A program made the position numbers and the translations under genes. A stretch of 64,000 bases of DNA from DAIOXA01 sp050949165. Lineage in GTDB: Bacteria > Bacillota > Proteinivoracia > UBA4975. Where the stretch lies: assembly GCA_050949165.1 (NCBI GenBank), contig JBMNFF010000001.1:124001-188000 (forward strand), written 5' to 3'. Shown one piece after another: positions 48,486-57,120 of the stretch. The notes under the pieces were generated by a model that was given only the letters and a program-made list of their open reading frames with translations, was not told where the DNA came from and did no database searches. Positions within the stretch are counted from its first letter, which is position 1. Every line of letters begins with the position of its first letter.

Positions 48486-49166
48486 ATGGGAATTCTTGCA
48501 AGATTTAGTGACATTATCTCTGCCAACATCAACGCCCTGCTGGACAAGGCAGAAGATCCCGCCAAGATGGTGGATCAGTACTTGCGGAAGATGACCGACG
48601 ATCTGGCCGAAGTCAAGCGGGAAACCGCCGGGGTCATGGCAGAGGAGAGCCGCACCAAGCGGCTGGTGGACGAGAACAACAAGGAAATCGCCAAGTACGA
48701 AGACCTGGCCAAAAAGGCCCTGCTGGCCGGCAATGAGGACGATGCCCGGGTGTTCCTGGCCAAGAAGCAGGAATTGGAAGACCTGGGGGTAAGCCTGGGG
48801 ACGGCTTATGCCGCTGCCCACGAAAATGCTGTGAAGATGCGTCAGCTCCACGACAAGCTGGTCAAGGATATCAATACCCTGAACAGCCGCCGCCAGGCCA
48901 TCAAGGCCAAGGTTGCCGTGGCCAAGACCCAGGATAAGATCAACAAGCTGGGGGCTTCGGCCGACAAGCTGGAGGGCAGCATGGGCGCTTTCGAGCGCAT
49001 GGAGGCCAAGGCAGATAAGATGCTGGATCAGGCCAACGCCATGGCCGAACTGGATTCCCAGCCCGCCGATCCCGTCCAATCCCTGGAAGAGAAGTACAAA
49101 GTCGCCGATGTCAACGCCTCGGTGGAGGACGAACTGGCGGCGCTGAAAAAGCAACTGGGACTGTAA
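48486..49166 (+). CDS. pspA: PspA/IM30 family membrane-stress protein
   Basis: A 226-residue, almost fully helical ESCRT-III-like protein. It begins with the amphipathic membrane helix GILARFSDIISANINALLDKAEDPAKMVDQYLRKMTDDL, followed by long coiled-coil helices, as in PspA, LiaH and Vipp1. ATG 48486 follows GGAGGTTGAGG; five upstream codons in frame include that site and are not used. It is co-transcribed with the TPM-like gene and closed by a strong terminator. It probably forms oligomers that support damaged membrane. Confidence 0.92.
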   Translation: MGILARFSDIISANINALLDKAEDPAKMVDQYLRKMTDDLAEVKRETAGVMAEESRTKRLVDENNKEIAKYEDLAKKALLAGNEDDARVFLAKKQELEDLGVSLGTAYAAAHENAVKMRQLHDKLVKDINTLNSRRQAIKAKVAVAKTQDKINKLGASADKLEGSMGAFERMEAKADKMLDQANAMAELDSQPADPVQSLEEKYKVADVNASVEDELAALKKQLGL

Positions 49167-49177
49167 ATTAAGAGGAA

Positions 49178-49209
49178 AAACACCCGGACAAGAGTTCCGG
49201 GTGTTTTTT
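49178..49209 (+). terminator. Terminator after pspA
   Basis: Arms ACACCCGGA and TCCGGGTGT, loop CAAGAGT, then six T. Confidence 0.9.
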
Positions 49210-49262
49210 GCATAGAGAGCTTGTCCTTGCCGGAAACTAAGGGAAAAAAGGAGGGATTCGCC

Positions 49263-50771
49263 ATCAGGGATCCATGGCCGCTGGTGTTTATCATCCTCTC
49301 TTCCCTGGTCCTGGTCCTGATCATAATCTTTCTCGGGCAGGACGGAGGTCAGGGGCCGGAGGCGCCCCGGGAGCAAGGTGAGGATGCCGGCATTGATGGA
49401 GATGTGTTTGCCGGCAGGGTGCTTCTCAACGGAGAGGAGTTGGCGTTGGCACAAGCTCCCTTGCTGGAAAAGGGCCAGGTTTACCTGCCCCTGCTGGAAA
49501 CGGCAAAGGCCCTTGGTATGGAACTGGCGCGGGAGGGCGATATGATCTTTATCGGGACAGCGCCGGCAGCACCTGCCGGAGAGGGCCCCAGGATCTATCG
49601 GGACGGCACCGACATCACTCCGGCCGACATCATCGGGCAGGGGCAGGACTACTATGTTCCCGCCCAGTATGGGGCGGCCGTCCTGGGCTTGAACTATTAT
49701 GAGAACTTCTGGGCCAATGCCGTCCACTTGCACCAAGCCGGAGGCGAGCTCCAAGACGGAAAGTATGTGGTGGTGCGCAGTGGGGATGAGCGGGGTTGGG
49801 CCCCGGAGCTACACGTGGAAATCCTGGGCGGGGAGGTTATAGCCTGCAACTACCGGGAAGTGAACGAAGCGGGGGTTGACAAATTTGCGGATCCGGATTA
49901 TCTGGACAGCTGGAGCAGTGCCGACAGTATTAACCCGGTGGCGCTGATTCGGCAAATGGAGGCCGAGCTGGTGGAGGGCCAGGCCGTGACGGAGGTGGAT
50001 GTGGCCAGCGGCGCCACGGGTTCCTGGAAAAACTTTATCCAGCTGGCGGCCAAGGCACTGGGCAAGGCCCAGAGTGGCCAATTGCCCCGGCAATATCCCC
50101 CTGGGGAATACGTGGTTTTGGGGGCGCCGGGGGAGCATGGCTGGATCCCCTTGTTGGAATACAGGGTAACAGGGGGAGAAATTGCCGCCTTCAGGTTTGA
50201 CGAGTTCAATGAAAAGGGGGAGCGCAAGCGGGATAGTGAGGAATACATGGAGCGTTGGCGGGAAGCCTTTCCCGACTTTGACCCCCGGGCGGCGCTGGCC
50301 GAGCGGGAGGGCGACCTCCTCAAAGTTCAGGATCCCAACCTCCTGGATGCCATCACCGGCGCCACCAATTGGGGAGTCGGCCTGAAAGTTTATGGCGCCG
50401 GCAGCTTGGTCCACGCAGCGGAGGCCCAGTTGCCTCAAGGCTCGGCCAAAATCTACATTGCCTGCGGTCCTGAGAGCGAGAGGGGGGACCGGGCCCAACT
50501 CCTGCTGGCCGTTGGCGGCGGAGAAATTTTCTTTGCAGATTTCCGTGACTTTCGCAATGGCCGGGCCAAGGAAACAGACCTGGAGTACCTGGAGGCCTGG
50601 CGGGAACAGCATCCCGATGTGGATCCCGTTGCCCTGGACGGGGAGATGGAAGCGGTCTTTCTGCAGGAAAAGAATCCCCGCGCCCTGGACGCCATCAGCG
50701 GGGCCACCGGCTGGCGCGAGAGCTTTCAGGATTTGGCAGCCAGGATCCTGGAGTATATCGAAGGCGAATAG
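49263..50771 (+). CDS. Membrane-anchored protein with three FMN-binding domain repeats (flavin electron carrier candidate)
   Basis: About 500 residues: one N-terminal membrane segment (WPLVFIILSSLVLVLIIIFL), a copper-amine-oxidase-N-like domain (VLLNGEELALAQAPLLEKGQVYLPLLETAKALGM), then three FMN-binding repeats. Each repeat ends in the flavinylation motif: DVASGAT, DAITGAT, DAISGAT; the Thr is where ApbE-type enzymes attach FMN. The outside location and repeat number recall PplA-type carriers of extracellular electron transfer. The only good ribosome binding site (AAGGAGGG) is eight bases before an ATC codon (49263); the nearest ordinary start is TTG 49221, just after a terminator and without a site. 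Confidence 0.8.
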   Translation: MRDPWPLVFIILSSLVLVLIIIFLGQDGGQGPEAPREQGEDAGIDGDVFAGRVLLNGEELALAQAPLLEKGQVYLPLLETAKALGMELAREGDMIFIGTAPAAPAGEGPRIYRDGTDITPADIIGQGQDYYVPAQYGAAVLGLNYYENFWANAVHLHQAGGELQDGKYVVVRSGDERGWAPELHVEILGGEVIACNYREVNEAGVDKFADPDYLDSWSSADSINPVALIRQMEAELVEGQAVTEVDVASGATGSWKNFIQLAAKALGKAQSGQLPRQYPPGEYVVLGAPGEHGWIPLLEYRVTGGEIAAFRFDEFNEKGERKRDSEEYMERWREAFPDFDPRAALAEREGDLLKVQDPNLLDAITGATNWGVGLKVYGAGSLVHAAEAQLPQGSAKIYIACGPESERGDRAQLLLAVGGGEIFFADFRDFRNGRAKETDLEYLEAWREQHPDVDPVALDGEMEAVFLQEKNPRALDAISGATGWRESFQDLAARILEYIEGE

Positions 50772-51018
50772 GGGCTCCAGGAAAGAGCTGTGGCAAAACA
50801 AAATTCCCTCGCCATTTTTCCTGAAGGCTTTTGTGAGCAAGGGCCAAAAGGCTCCAAACACAAAGGCGATTCTTTGTATGGATGGGTTTTCCCGCCCATG
50901 ACCGACCGGGGAAATATGGCAGATACCGATGAAAGCCACTTTTTCCGCATTTTGGCAGGAGGAAAAGGGCCCGGCCAGGGCGAAATGGGAAATAGTCAAT
51001 CTCTGGGGAGGAATATCA

Positions 51019-51810
51019 TTGCAGAAAATAAAAGCACTATTTCAGCCCAAAGCCCTGCGCCTGCTGGCCCTGGGGCTTATACTGTTTGCCAGCCTGCTCC
51101 TCTTGGTTCAGAGCCGCTATGGGTCGCTGCACCTTGTTGCCGCGGGCAGGATAAGCCGCAATTCCAGCGGAGCGGGGGCGGTGATGGAGGTCGCAGCTTG
51201 CCATCCCGCGACGGACAGGGCCGAACTGGCGGTGGCGGCCTCAAACCTGTTGCTCCGGAGCATTGACGCCGCCGGGGAGGATGCGGAATTTCTGGCTGTC
51301 ATCCACCAGCGGGGCGAGGACCTGGTCTTTGAGCGCATCTTCCTGCTCCATGCGCCGGCGCAGCGGGAATTGCGGGGTGCATCCAGGGCGAAAATCCTGG
51401 GCCTGGCCCTGGGGGCAAAGCCTGAATTGGTGGAGATGGTGGGCCTGGACAGGTTTGGCTATGCCCTGTCCCAGACGGCCTGGGCCAAAGAAAAATTGCC
51501 CGGCGCTGATACTGTCTACCATCAGCGGGGCAATTCCGAGAGGATAAAAGAAATCCTGGACGGCAACGGGGACTTTCCAGCCAATCTGTTTCTGGTGGAC
51601 GAAAAGGGAACGGTGGTGGGCATGCGCCGCCTGGGCCGGCGCCTCTTGACCTTGCCGGAGCTGCTGCGCAGAACGGCGTTGGTCCTGTATGGCCTCGCCC
51701 TTCTGGCGGGGCTGGGCTCGCTGGTCAGCTATAAGTGGTCTGCCCTGACCAGGGCCGGCAAGAGGATCTGGGACCAGGTCTCCAGGCGGGGACGCAAGGC
51801 TTCCAGCTGA
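51019..51810 (+). CDS. Two-pass membrane protein of unknown function
   Basis: A 263-residue protein. TTG 51019 follows GGGGAGG at eight bases. One membrane helix lies near the start (LRLLALGLILFASLLLLVQS) and one near the end (TALVLYGLALLAGLGSLVSY). The outside domain of about 170 residues includes AEFLAVIHQRGEDLVFERIFLLHAP and GDFPANLFLVDEKGTVVGMRRLG. I do not recognise the family. About 250 bases separate it from the FMN-binding protein, with nothing clear in them. Its last 82 bases overlap the convergent Nudix gene. Confidence 0.6.
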   Translation: MQKIKALFQPKALRLLALGLILFASLLLLVQSRYGSLHLVAAGRISRNSSGAGAVMEVAACHPATDRAELAVAASNLLLRSIDAAGEDAEFLAVIHQRGEDLVFERIFLLHAPAQRELRGASRAKILGLALGAKPELVEMVGLDRFGYALSQTAWAKEKLPGADTVYHQRGNSERIKEILDGNGDFPANLFLVDEKGTVVGMRRLGRRLLTLPELLRRTALVLYGLALLAGLGSLVSYKWSALTRAGKRIWDQVSRRGRKASS

Positions 51811-52325
51811 GCGGGCTTGCGCCAAGCGGCCGTCATTTTCTCCGTTTCCCGGACCCGGGGCCTGGTGGGGACGGACAGCAGGTAGTGCAGGCCCAGGTGA
51901 ACTGAACCCACAGCGTTGGTGTCGTCATTGATGAGACCCTGAAGCACAGGTTGGGCCGTCGTTTCCAACCACAATTCTTCCCGGAGTTCTCGGGCCATTG
52001 CCCGGGCAATCACCTCGGCCAGTGTGCCGCCTCGGTCTTCCCAGTCGATATGTCCCCCCACCCCCAGGGAAAGCTTGCCGTGGAGGCGCTCTTCCGATTG
52101 CGCAGAGGTGCGCTCCAGCACCAGGACTTCATCCTGGCAGAGGATGGTAACATAGGGAATAAGCTGCTTATAGCCGGGATCCGCTTCCGCCTCCGCACGA
52201 GCCAGGAAGCGGTAATTTTCTTGGCTAATCTCCAACAGGGCCTGGATCCTCTGGGGATCGGCAATGTATTGGGTCTCGGGCAGCGGCAGTAACTCAGTCT
52301 CTACAACCAATACTCTTTCCTTCAA
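51729..52325 (-). CDS. Nudix hydrolase-like phosphoesterase
   Basis: A 198-residue protein with a Nudix box inside GGHIDWEDRGGTLAEVIARAMARELREELWLE (about residues 97-128). The preceding strands (YVTILCQDEVLVLERTSAQSEERLHGKLSLGVGGHI) are typical of the larger Nudix phosphoesterases found in clostridia. TTG 52325 follows GGGGGAAGAG; the 74-codon upward extension is unsupported and runs into the opposite gene's leader. The C-terminal 27 codons overlap the gene on the other strand. Confidence 0.82.
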   Translation of the reverse strand: MKERVLVVETELLPLPETQYIADPQRIQALLEISQENYRFLARAEAEADPGYKQLIPYVTILCQDEVLVLERTSAQSEERLHGKLSLGVGGHIDWEDRGGTLAEVIARAMARELREELWLETTAQPVLQGLINDDTNAVGSVHLGLHYLLSVPTRPRVRETEKMTAAWRKPAQLEALRPRLETWSQILLPALVRADHL

Positions 52326-52351
52326 TTCTCTTCCCCCTTTAGCAAAACTAT

Positions 52352-52392
52352 ATGCCAGCCCCGGCTTCCCGTCAACGGGGCTGGCATTTTTT
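52352..52392 (+). terminator. Strong plus-strand terminator between divergent genes
   Basis: Arms ATGCCAGCCCCG and CGGGGCTGGCAT with a 12-base loop, then six T. It points rightward, so it would end transcripts that start at or before 51019 and run antisense through the Nudix gene. Confidence 0.8.
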
Positions 52393-52437
52393 AGATTCCG
52401 GGGGAATAAGTTTTGTACATGATTGGGGGGTGCAGGG

Positions 52438-53355
52438 GTGAAGAGATGGTTCTTTATATTTATCCTGGCTGCCCTGGTGGTGGCCGGGACAATGCTGGTG
52501 AGTGAGTATCTGCAGCCCGAAGTCCACCAATGCCATCCCAACCGCAAGCTCTATCTTGCCGACCCTCCCCTGAGGGGAGTGGATGTGGAGGAATTGCAGG
52601 GGCGCCTGCAGGAGCTGGGTTTTTACCCGGGGCCGGTCTCCGGAGTGTACGATGAAGAGACGGCCCGGGCCGTGCGGGAGGCTCAGCGGGCATTGGAGTT
52701 GGAGCCCACGGGAGAGGCGGAGTTGTGGTTTTGGCCGCTGCTCTTTCACGGGGAGGACCGGACCCAGGGGGTGAATACCGAGCCGCCGCCGGGGGAGGTT
52801 CATATAGAAATTTACCTGCACCAGTTGAAGCTGGTGGTATTTTCCGATGGCCAGGAATACGCATCCTTTCCCATCGCTCCGGGCAAACCGTCCACCCCTT
52901 CACCCATGGGGGAGTGGCGGATTACCGACAAGAGTTACATGCCCAACGACGCCTTTGGCACTCGGTGGATGCGGCTCAGCGTGCCCTGGGGGGGATATGG
53001 CATCCACGGCACCAATGCCCCCTGGTCCATCGGCCGGGTGGTCAGCCTGGGCTGCATCCGCATGTACAACCAGGATGTGGAGCTGATCTACCCCTGGATA
53101 CCCGTGGGGACCCGGGTGATCATCACCGGCAATTATCAGGTGGAATTCAGGGTTCCCCTGCAACCGGGGCGGGTGGGTCAGGATGTGGTTCTGGTGCAGT
53201 GGGCCCTGCGGGAGGCAGGATTTGATCCCGGCGAAGCCAACGGGGTCTATGATGAGGAAATGGCCGGGGCCGTCAAGGCCTTGCAGCAAACCTTCGGGCT
53301 GGAGCCGACGGGAATAGCCGATGAAACCGTGTTCTGGCTGATTAATCTTCCATAG
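52438..53355 (+). CDS. L,D-transpeptidase (YkuD) with two peptidoglycan-binding domains
   Basis: A 305-residue exported cell-wall enzyme. GTG 52438 follows GGGGGGTG. One N-terminal membrane segment is present (WFFIFILAALVVAGTMLVSEYL). A PG_binding_1 domain (about 45-95, VEELQGRLQELGFYPGPVSGVYDEETARAVREAQ) comes first. The YkuD catalytic domain follows, with GIHGTNAPWSIGRVVSLGCIRMYNQD containing the active-site His and Cys. A second PG-binding domain ends the protein (VLVQWALREAGFDPGEANGVYDEEMAGAVKALQQ). It forms 3-3 cross-links in peptidoglycan, perhaps in the spore cortex or coat. It lies 11 bases before the solute-binding lipoprotein gene. Confidence 0.93.
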   Translation: MKRWFFIFILAALVVAGTMLVSEYLQPEVHQCHPNRKLYLADPPLRGVDVEELQGRLQELGFYPGPVSGVYDEETARAVREAQRALELEPTGEAELWFWPLLFHGEDRTQGVNTEPPPGEVHIEIYLHQLKLVVFSDGQEYASFPIAPGKPSTPSPMGEWRITDKSYMPNDAFGTRWMRLSVPWGGYGIHGTNAPWSIGRVVSLGCIRMYNQDVELIYPWIPVGTRVIITGNYQVEFRVPLQPGRVGQDVVLVQWALREAGFDPGEANGVYDEEMAGAVKALQQTFGLEPTGIADETVFWLINLP

Positions 53356-53366
53356 GGGATGGTGGC

Positions 53367-54578
53367 ATGCGAAAATTGAGCGCAGTGCTATTGGGGATAT
53401 TGATTATAGCGGGCTGCGGGTTGTGGAGAAGGGAACTGGGTCCGGTGAGCCCCAAGACCAGGCTGGATCCCGACAGAGTTTACACCGTTACCTATTGGGA
53501 GTCGGAACCGCCTCCGATCCTGGATCCCCGGGGGCAGTATCGGCCTGCCGTGGAAGCATTGATTGAAGAGTTCTGTTCTGAGCATCCCGGAATCAGAATC
53601 AAAATTCGCTGGCTGGACTGGTCTCAGGCCGAGGCCGAGTTAAATAAGGCCCTCGGGGAAGGGGCTCCCCCGGATTTGTGGGGGGATTGGCAGGGCTTGG
53701 CCCGGCGCAATCATCCCCTGCAGATTGCCGCGGGGCTGTGGACCGATCCCCAGTTATTCACCCCCGCCGGGCGGAGGGCGGTGGCCCAGGACGGGGAAGT
53801 GTGGGCTTGGCCTCGCTGGCTCTGGCCCCGGGGTCTCCTGGCCAGGGCGGAAGACATGGGCGAAGATGTCAGAAGAGACGGGTGGGACTGGCCGGAATTT
53901 GCCCTGTGGCTGGAAGAAAAAGAGTTTCGGGTAGAGGTCAACGACTGGCTGGGGGAGTTCTCCTGCCAGGCGCTCCTGGCCGCCACGGGATATCCTGGCC
54001 CCAACTGGGGCGGCCAGGAATTGCACCAGGTCTTCGCTGCCCTGGAGCTGCTCAAGAAAAAAGGACTCCTGGGCGGAGAAGGTGAATACCAGAAAATTAC
54101 CGGGGGCAAGATTATGATTGGAGGGTTTACCCCGGCCTTAATTACCTGGCTGGCCCGGGAACTGGATGCCCAATTGGCCCTACTGCCCTTGCCGGGGCTT
54201 GGCGGCTCCGCCTCAATTCCCGTCAGCTCAGCCTGCATCCTCCAGTTTCGCCAGCAGGATTATAAAGGGGACGATCATTCCTTGGCGGTGGCCATGGCGG
54301 CAGAGTTCTTGGCCAGTCAGCAGAGCGCCCGGTTGGCCGCGATTTTCTGGGCGGCCCCGGCTTGGGATCATCCCGCTTGGGCTCCCGAGCTTCCCCAGGG
54401 GTACGTTGAAGTGCTGCAGGAGGCCCTGACCAGCGGCGTGCCCCTCCGGGCCGTGGATGTCCGGGGCCGCAAGGAGGAGGAGGAATTCAGAGAGGCCATC
54501 ACCCCAATCCTCCGGGATTTTTGGGCGGGGTTAGCCGACTCAGCGCAAGTAGCCGCCAGGTTTGAAGAATTACAGTAG
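53367..54578 (+). CDS. Extracellular solute-binding lipoprotein (family 1-like), orphan
   Basis: A 403-residue lipoprotein with signal peptide and lipobox (LGILIIAGCGLWRRE). The mature start VYTVTYWESEPP, then AVEALIEEFCSEHPGIRIKIRWLDWSQAEAELNKALGEGAPPDLWGDWQGLARR, matches carbohydrate-type substrate-binding proteins of ABC importers. The later part (ITGGKIMIGGFTPALITWL) also fits. No ABC permease or ATPase is nearby, so its partner is elsewhere or it acts as a sensor. It is probably co-transcribed with the L,D-transpeptidase. Confidence 0.8.
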   Translation: MRKLSAVLLGILIIAGCGLWRRELGPVSPKTRLDPDRVYTVTYWESEPPPILDPRGQYRPAVEALIEEFCSEHPGIRIKIRWLDWSQAEAELNKALGEGAPPDLWGDWQGLARRNHPLQIAAGLWTDPQLFTPAGRRAVAQDGEVWAWPRWLWPRGLLARAEDMGEDVRRDGWDWPEFALWLEEKEFRVEVNDWLGEFSCQALLAATGYPGPNWGGQELHQVFAALELLKKKGLLGGEGEYQKITGGKIMIGGFTPALITWLARELDAQLALLPLPGLGGSASIPVSSACILQFRQQDYKGDDHSLAVAMAAEFLASQQSARLAAIFWAAPAWDHPAWAPELPQGYVEVLQEALTSGVPLRAVDVRGRKEEEEFREAITPILRDFWAGLADSAQVAARFEELQ

Positions 54579-54628
54579 AGACCTGGGGATAAATGTGGTA
54601 GTATAGAGAAAAAATGGGGTGAGACCCG

Positions 54629-55780
54629 ATGCAACGAGCTTATTTGGACAACGCTGCCACCACACCCCTGCACCCCCAGGTCAAGCAGACCATTGCCGAG
54701 GCCATGGATTTTTATGCCAATCCGTCTTCACTGCACCACTTGGGCGCCGAGGTGGAGAAGTTGTTGGGCCGGGCCAGGGCTCAGGTGGCCGGGTTGCTGC
54801 ATGTAAGTCCCGCCGGCATCATCTTTACCTCGGGCGGGACCGAGGCCAATAATCTGGCCATCAAGGGTGTCCTGGCCCGAAGCCGGCGCCGGGGCCGGAT
54901 ACTTACCTCTGCCATCGAGCACCCTTCGGTGCTGGAGGTGTTTCGCCGCCTGGAGCTTGAGGGCTGGGACGTCCGGCGGATTCCCGTGGACAGCCGGGGT
55001 CGGATTATGCTGGATGCCCTGGAAGCGGCCCTCAAGGAACCGGCGGCCCTGGTCAGCATCATGGCCGTCAACAACGAGATCGGGGCGGTGCAGCCTCTGG
55101 ACGAGGCAGTGACCCTGATCAGATCCCTGCAGCCCCAGGCTCTCATCCACGTCGACGGCGTCCAGGCCCCGGGCAAGATAGAATTTGATGCCGAGAAACT
55201 GGGAGTGGATATGGTATCCATCAGCGCCCATAAGATCCACGGCCCCAAGGGAGTAGGGGCCCTGTACGCCCGCCGCAGGGACTTGCTACTGCCCCTGCTG
55301 GAAGGGGGCGGCCAGGAGGGAGGGCTGCGTTCCGGGACCGAGAATGTCCTGGGCATCCTGGGCTTTGGCCAAGCCGCCGGCCTGATAAGGGAAAACCTTT
55401 CCGCCGACGTGCAGAGGGTGACCCAGCTCAGGGAAAGATTGGTGGCTGGTTTACAGGACCTGCCCTGCCGGATTATCTCGCCTCCGGGCGGGGTTCCCCA
55501 CATCCTGGCCGCGAGCTTTCCGGGATTTCGGGGCGAGGTCTTGCTCCAGGCTCTATCGGGGTACGGCGTGTATGTATCCACCGGCGCGGCCTGCTCGGGC
55601 AAGAAGGGCAACCTCAGTCATGTGGCCGAGGCCCTGGGGCTGGACCAAGAGACCAGAACGGGTTTGCTGAGATTTAGCCTGTCCGCCTTCAATACCGGCG
55701 CAGAAATAGATTATGCCCTGGCCAGGATCGGGGAGGTTCTGGATGAACTGGCCTTTGTCCGGGGCAGGAGGGGGCACTGA
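54629..55780 (+). CDS. Cysteine desulfurase, NifS/IscS-like
   Basis: A 383-residue PLP enzyme that takes sulfur from cysteine and passes it on as a persulfide. The fold starts YLDNAATTPLHPQV, with TSGGTEANNLAIKG, the PLP lysine Lys202 in SISAHKIHGPKGVG and the persulfide Cys322 in STGAACSGKKG. ATG 54629 follows GGGGTGAGACC. The stop overlaps the thiI start (TGATG), and in many Firmicutes such a pair supplies sulfur for 4-thiouridine in tRNA. That partnership is inferred from gene order. Confidence 0.94.
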   Translation: MQRAYLDNAATTPLHPQVKQTIAEAMDFYANPSSLHHLGAEVEKLLGRARAQVAGLLHVSPAGIIFTSGGTEANNLAIKGVLARSRRRGRILTSAIEHPSVLEVFRRLELEGWDVRRIPVDSRGRIMLDALEAALKEPAALVSIMAVNNEIGAVQPLDEAVTLIRSLQPQALIHVDGVQAPGKIEFDAEKLGVDMVSISAHKIHGPKGVGALYARRRDLLLPLLEGGGQEGGLRSGTENVLGILGFGQAAGLIRENLSADVQRVTQLRERLVAGLQDLPCRIISPPGGVPHILAASFPGFRGEVLLQALSGYGVYVSTGAACSGKKGNLSHVAEALGLDQETRTGLLRFSLSAFNTGAEIDYALARIGEVLDELAFVRGRRGH

Positions 55781-56961
55781 TGTACGACAAGATTCTCGTG
55801 AGATTTGGCGAAGTTGGACTGAAGGGCAAGAACCGCGCCTATTTTATCAACGGCCTGGCGGCAAATATCCGCCGGGTCCTCAAGGGGTTGGGCCCGGGCT
55901 ACCGGGTCAGTACACCCTATGGCCGGGTGTTTGTGGACTTGCCCCCGGGCGCTCAGGTAGAGCCGGTGCTCTCGGCCCTGCAGAGGGTATTTGGCCTGGT
56001 TTCCTTCAGCCCGGTGGTCCAGACCGAGCTGGATATGGGGGCAATTAAGGAAGCCGCCCTTCGGGAGCTCCTGGCCGATGGCCAGCCCGAGACCTTCAAA
56101 GTGGCGGCCCGGCGTTCCCTCAAGACCTTTTCCCTTAACTCCATGGAGATCAACCAGGAGCTGGGGGGGTACTTGCTGAAGAACTGCCCGGGGCTCAAGG
56201 TGGACATCCATCAGCCTCAGCGGGTGGTCAATGTGGAAGTGCGTAAGGAAGGGGCCTTCGTCTTTTCCCGGGTGATCCCCGGACCCGGCGGCCTGCCGGT
56301 GGGAGTGACGGGCAAGGGCGTCCTGCTCCTGTCGGGGGGTATCGACAGTCCGGTGGCGGGCTGGTTGGCCATGAAGCGGGGAATTGCCCTGGAGGCGGTG
56401 TACTTCGATACTCCGCCCTTTACTTCGGCCCGGGCCCTGGCCAAGGTGGAAAAACTGGCGGGGATTCTGGCCCGGTGGGCGCCGGTCAACCTGCACGTGG
56501 TCAACTTTACCCCGGTCCAGCGGGCGCTGATGGAACACGTTCCCGAGGACTTGACCATCACGGTGATGCGGCGCTTCATGTTTCGGGTAGCCGAGGCCCT
56601 GGCCGGTGAGAAGGGCGCCTTGGCCCTGATCACCGGGGAAAGCGTCGGCCAGGTGGCCAGCCAGACCTTGGAGAGCATGCTGACCATCAATTCTGTGGTC
56701 GCCATCCCGGTACTGCGGCCGGTGGTGGCCATGGACAAGGTGGAGATAATGGAACTCGCCCGGAAAATCGGGACATACGAGACTTCCATTGAACCCTATC
56801 AGGATTGCTGTACCCTCTTCGTTTCACCCCACCCCAAGACCCGGCCAACCCTGACCCAAGCTCAGGCCGCTGAAAAAGACCTGGACATTCAGGGCTTGGT
56901 TGACCTGGCCTTGGCGGATATAAAATCCCGGACATTGAGAGGAGAGGAGGTGCCCTTATGA
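55780..56961 (+). CDS. thiI: tRNA 4-thiouridine synthase ThiI
   Basis: A 393-residue enzyme that thiolates U8 of tRNA and in some bacteria supports thiamine synthesis. It has the NFLD and THUMP parts (VLSALQRVFGLVSFSPV, AARRSLKTFSLNSMEINQELGGYL, VEVRKEGAFVF) and the PP-loop ATPase motif LSGGIDSPVAGW. The QDCCTLFVSPHPKTRP block near the C terminus contains the conserved Cys. There is no C-terminal rhodanese domain, which is the short form usual in Firmicutes. It is translationally coupled to the desulfurase before it and to rubredoxin after it. Confidence 0.95.
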   Translation: MYDKILVRFGEVGLKGKNRAYFINGLAANIRRVLKGLGPGYRVSTPYGRVFVDLPPGAQVEPVLSALQRVFGLVSFSPVVQTELDMGAIKEAALRELLADGQPETFKVAARRSLKTFSLNSMEINQELGGYLLKNCPGLKVDIHQPQRVVNVEVRKEGAFVFSRVIPGPGGLPVGVTGKGVLLLSGGIDSPVAGWLAMKRGIALEAVYFDTPPFTSARALAKVEKLAGILARWAPVNLHVVNFTPVQRALMEHVPEDLTITVMRRFMFRVAEALAGEKGALALITGESVGQVASQTLESMLTINSVVAIPVLRPVVAMDKVEIMELARKIGTYETSIEPYQDCCTLFVSPHPKTRPTLTQAQAAEKDLDIQGLVDLALADIKSRTLRGEEVPL

Positions 56962-57116
56962 CCAAATGGCGGTGCACAGTCTGCGATTACATCTACGATC
57001 CTGCTGTGGGGGACGGCGATATTCCCCCGGGAACTGCTTTCGAAGACCTGCCCGAGGATTGGGTTTGCCCCGATTGCGGAGTGAGCAAGGACTTCTTTGA
57101 AGAAGTAGAGGAATAA
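56958..57116 (+). CDS. Rubredoxin
   Basis: A 52-residue iron protein. It starts MTKWRCTVCDYIYDPAVGD and ends with DWVCPDCGVSKDFFEEVEE. The two CxxC pairs (CTVC, CPDC) bind one iron, and the spacing is standard. ATG 56958 overlaps the thiI stop (ATGA) and follows GAGAGGAGGTG. It is a one-electron carrier common in anaerobes, often for oxygen or peroxide defence. Its coupling to thiI is unusual and may only reflect operon packing. Confidence 0.95.
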   Translation: MTKWRCTVCDYIYDPAVGDGDIPPGTAFEDLPEDWVCPDCGVSKDFFEEVEE

Positions 57117-57120
57117 AGGA

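Noticed and set aside
50772..51018. Regulatory RNA or small gene between the FMN-binding and two-pass membrane protein genes
   Set aside because: I looked for riboswitch cores, terminators and ribosome-bound small frames and found nothing convincing; the open frames there extend into the next gene in the wrong frame.
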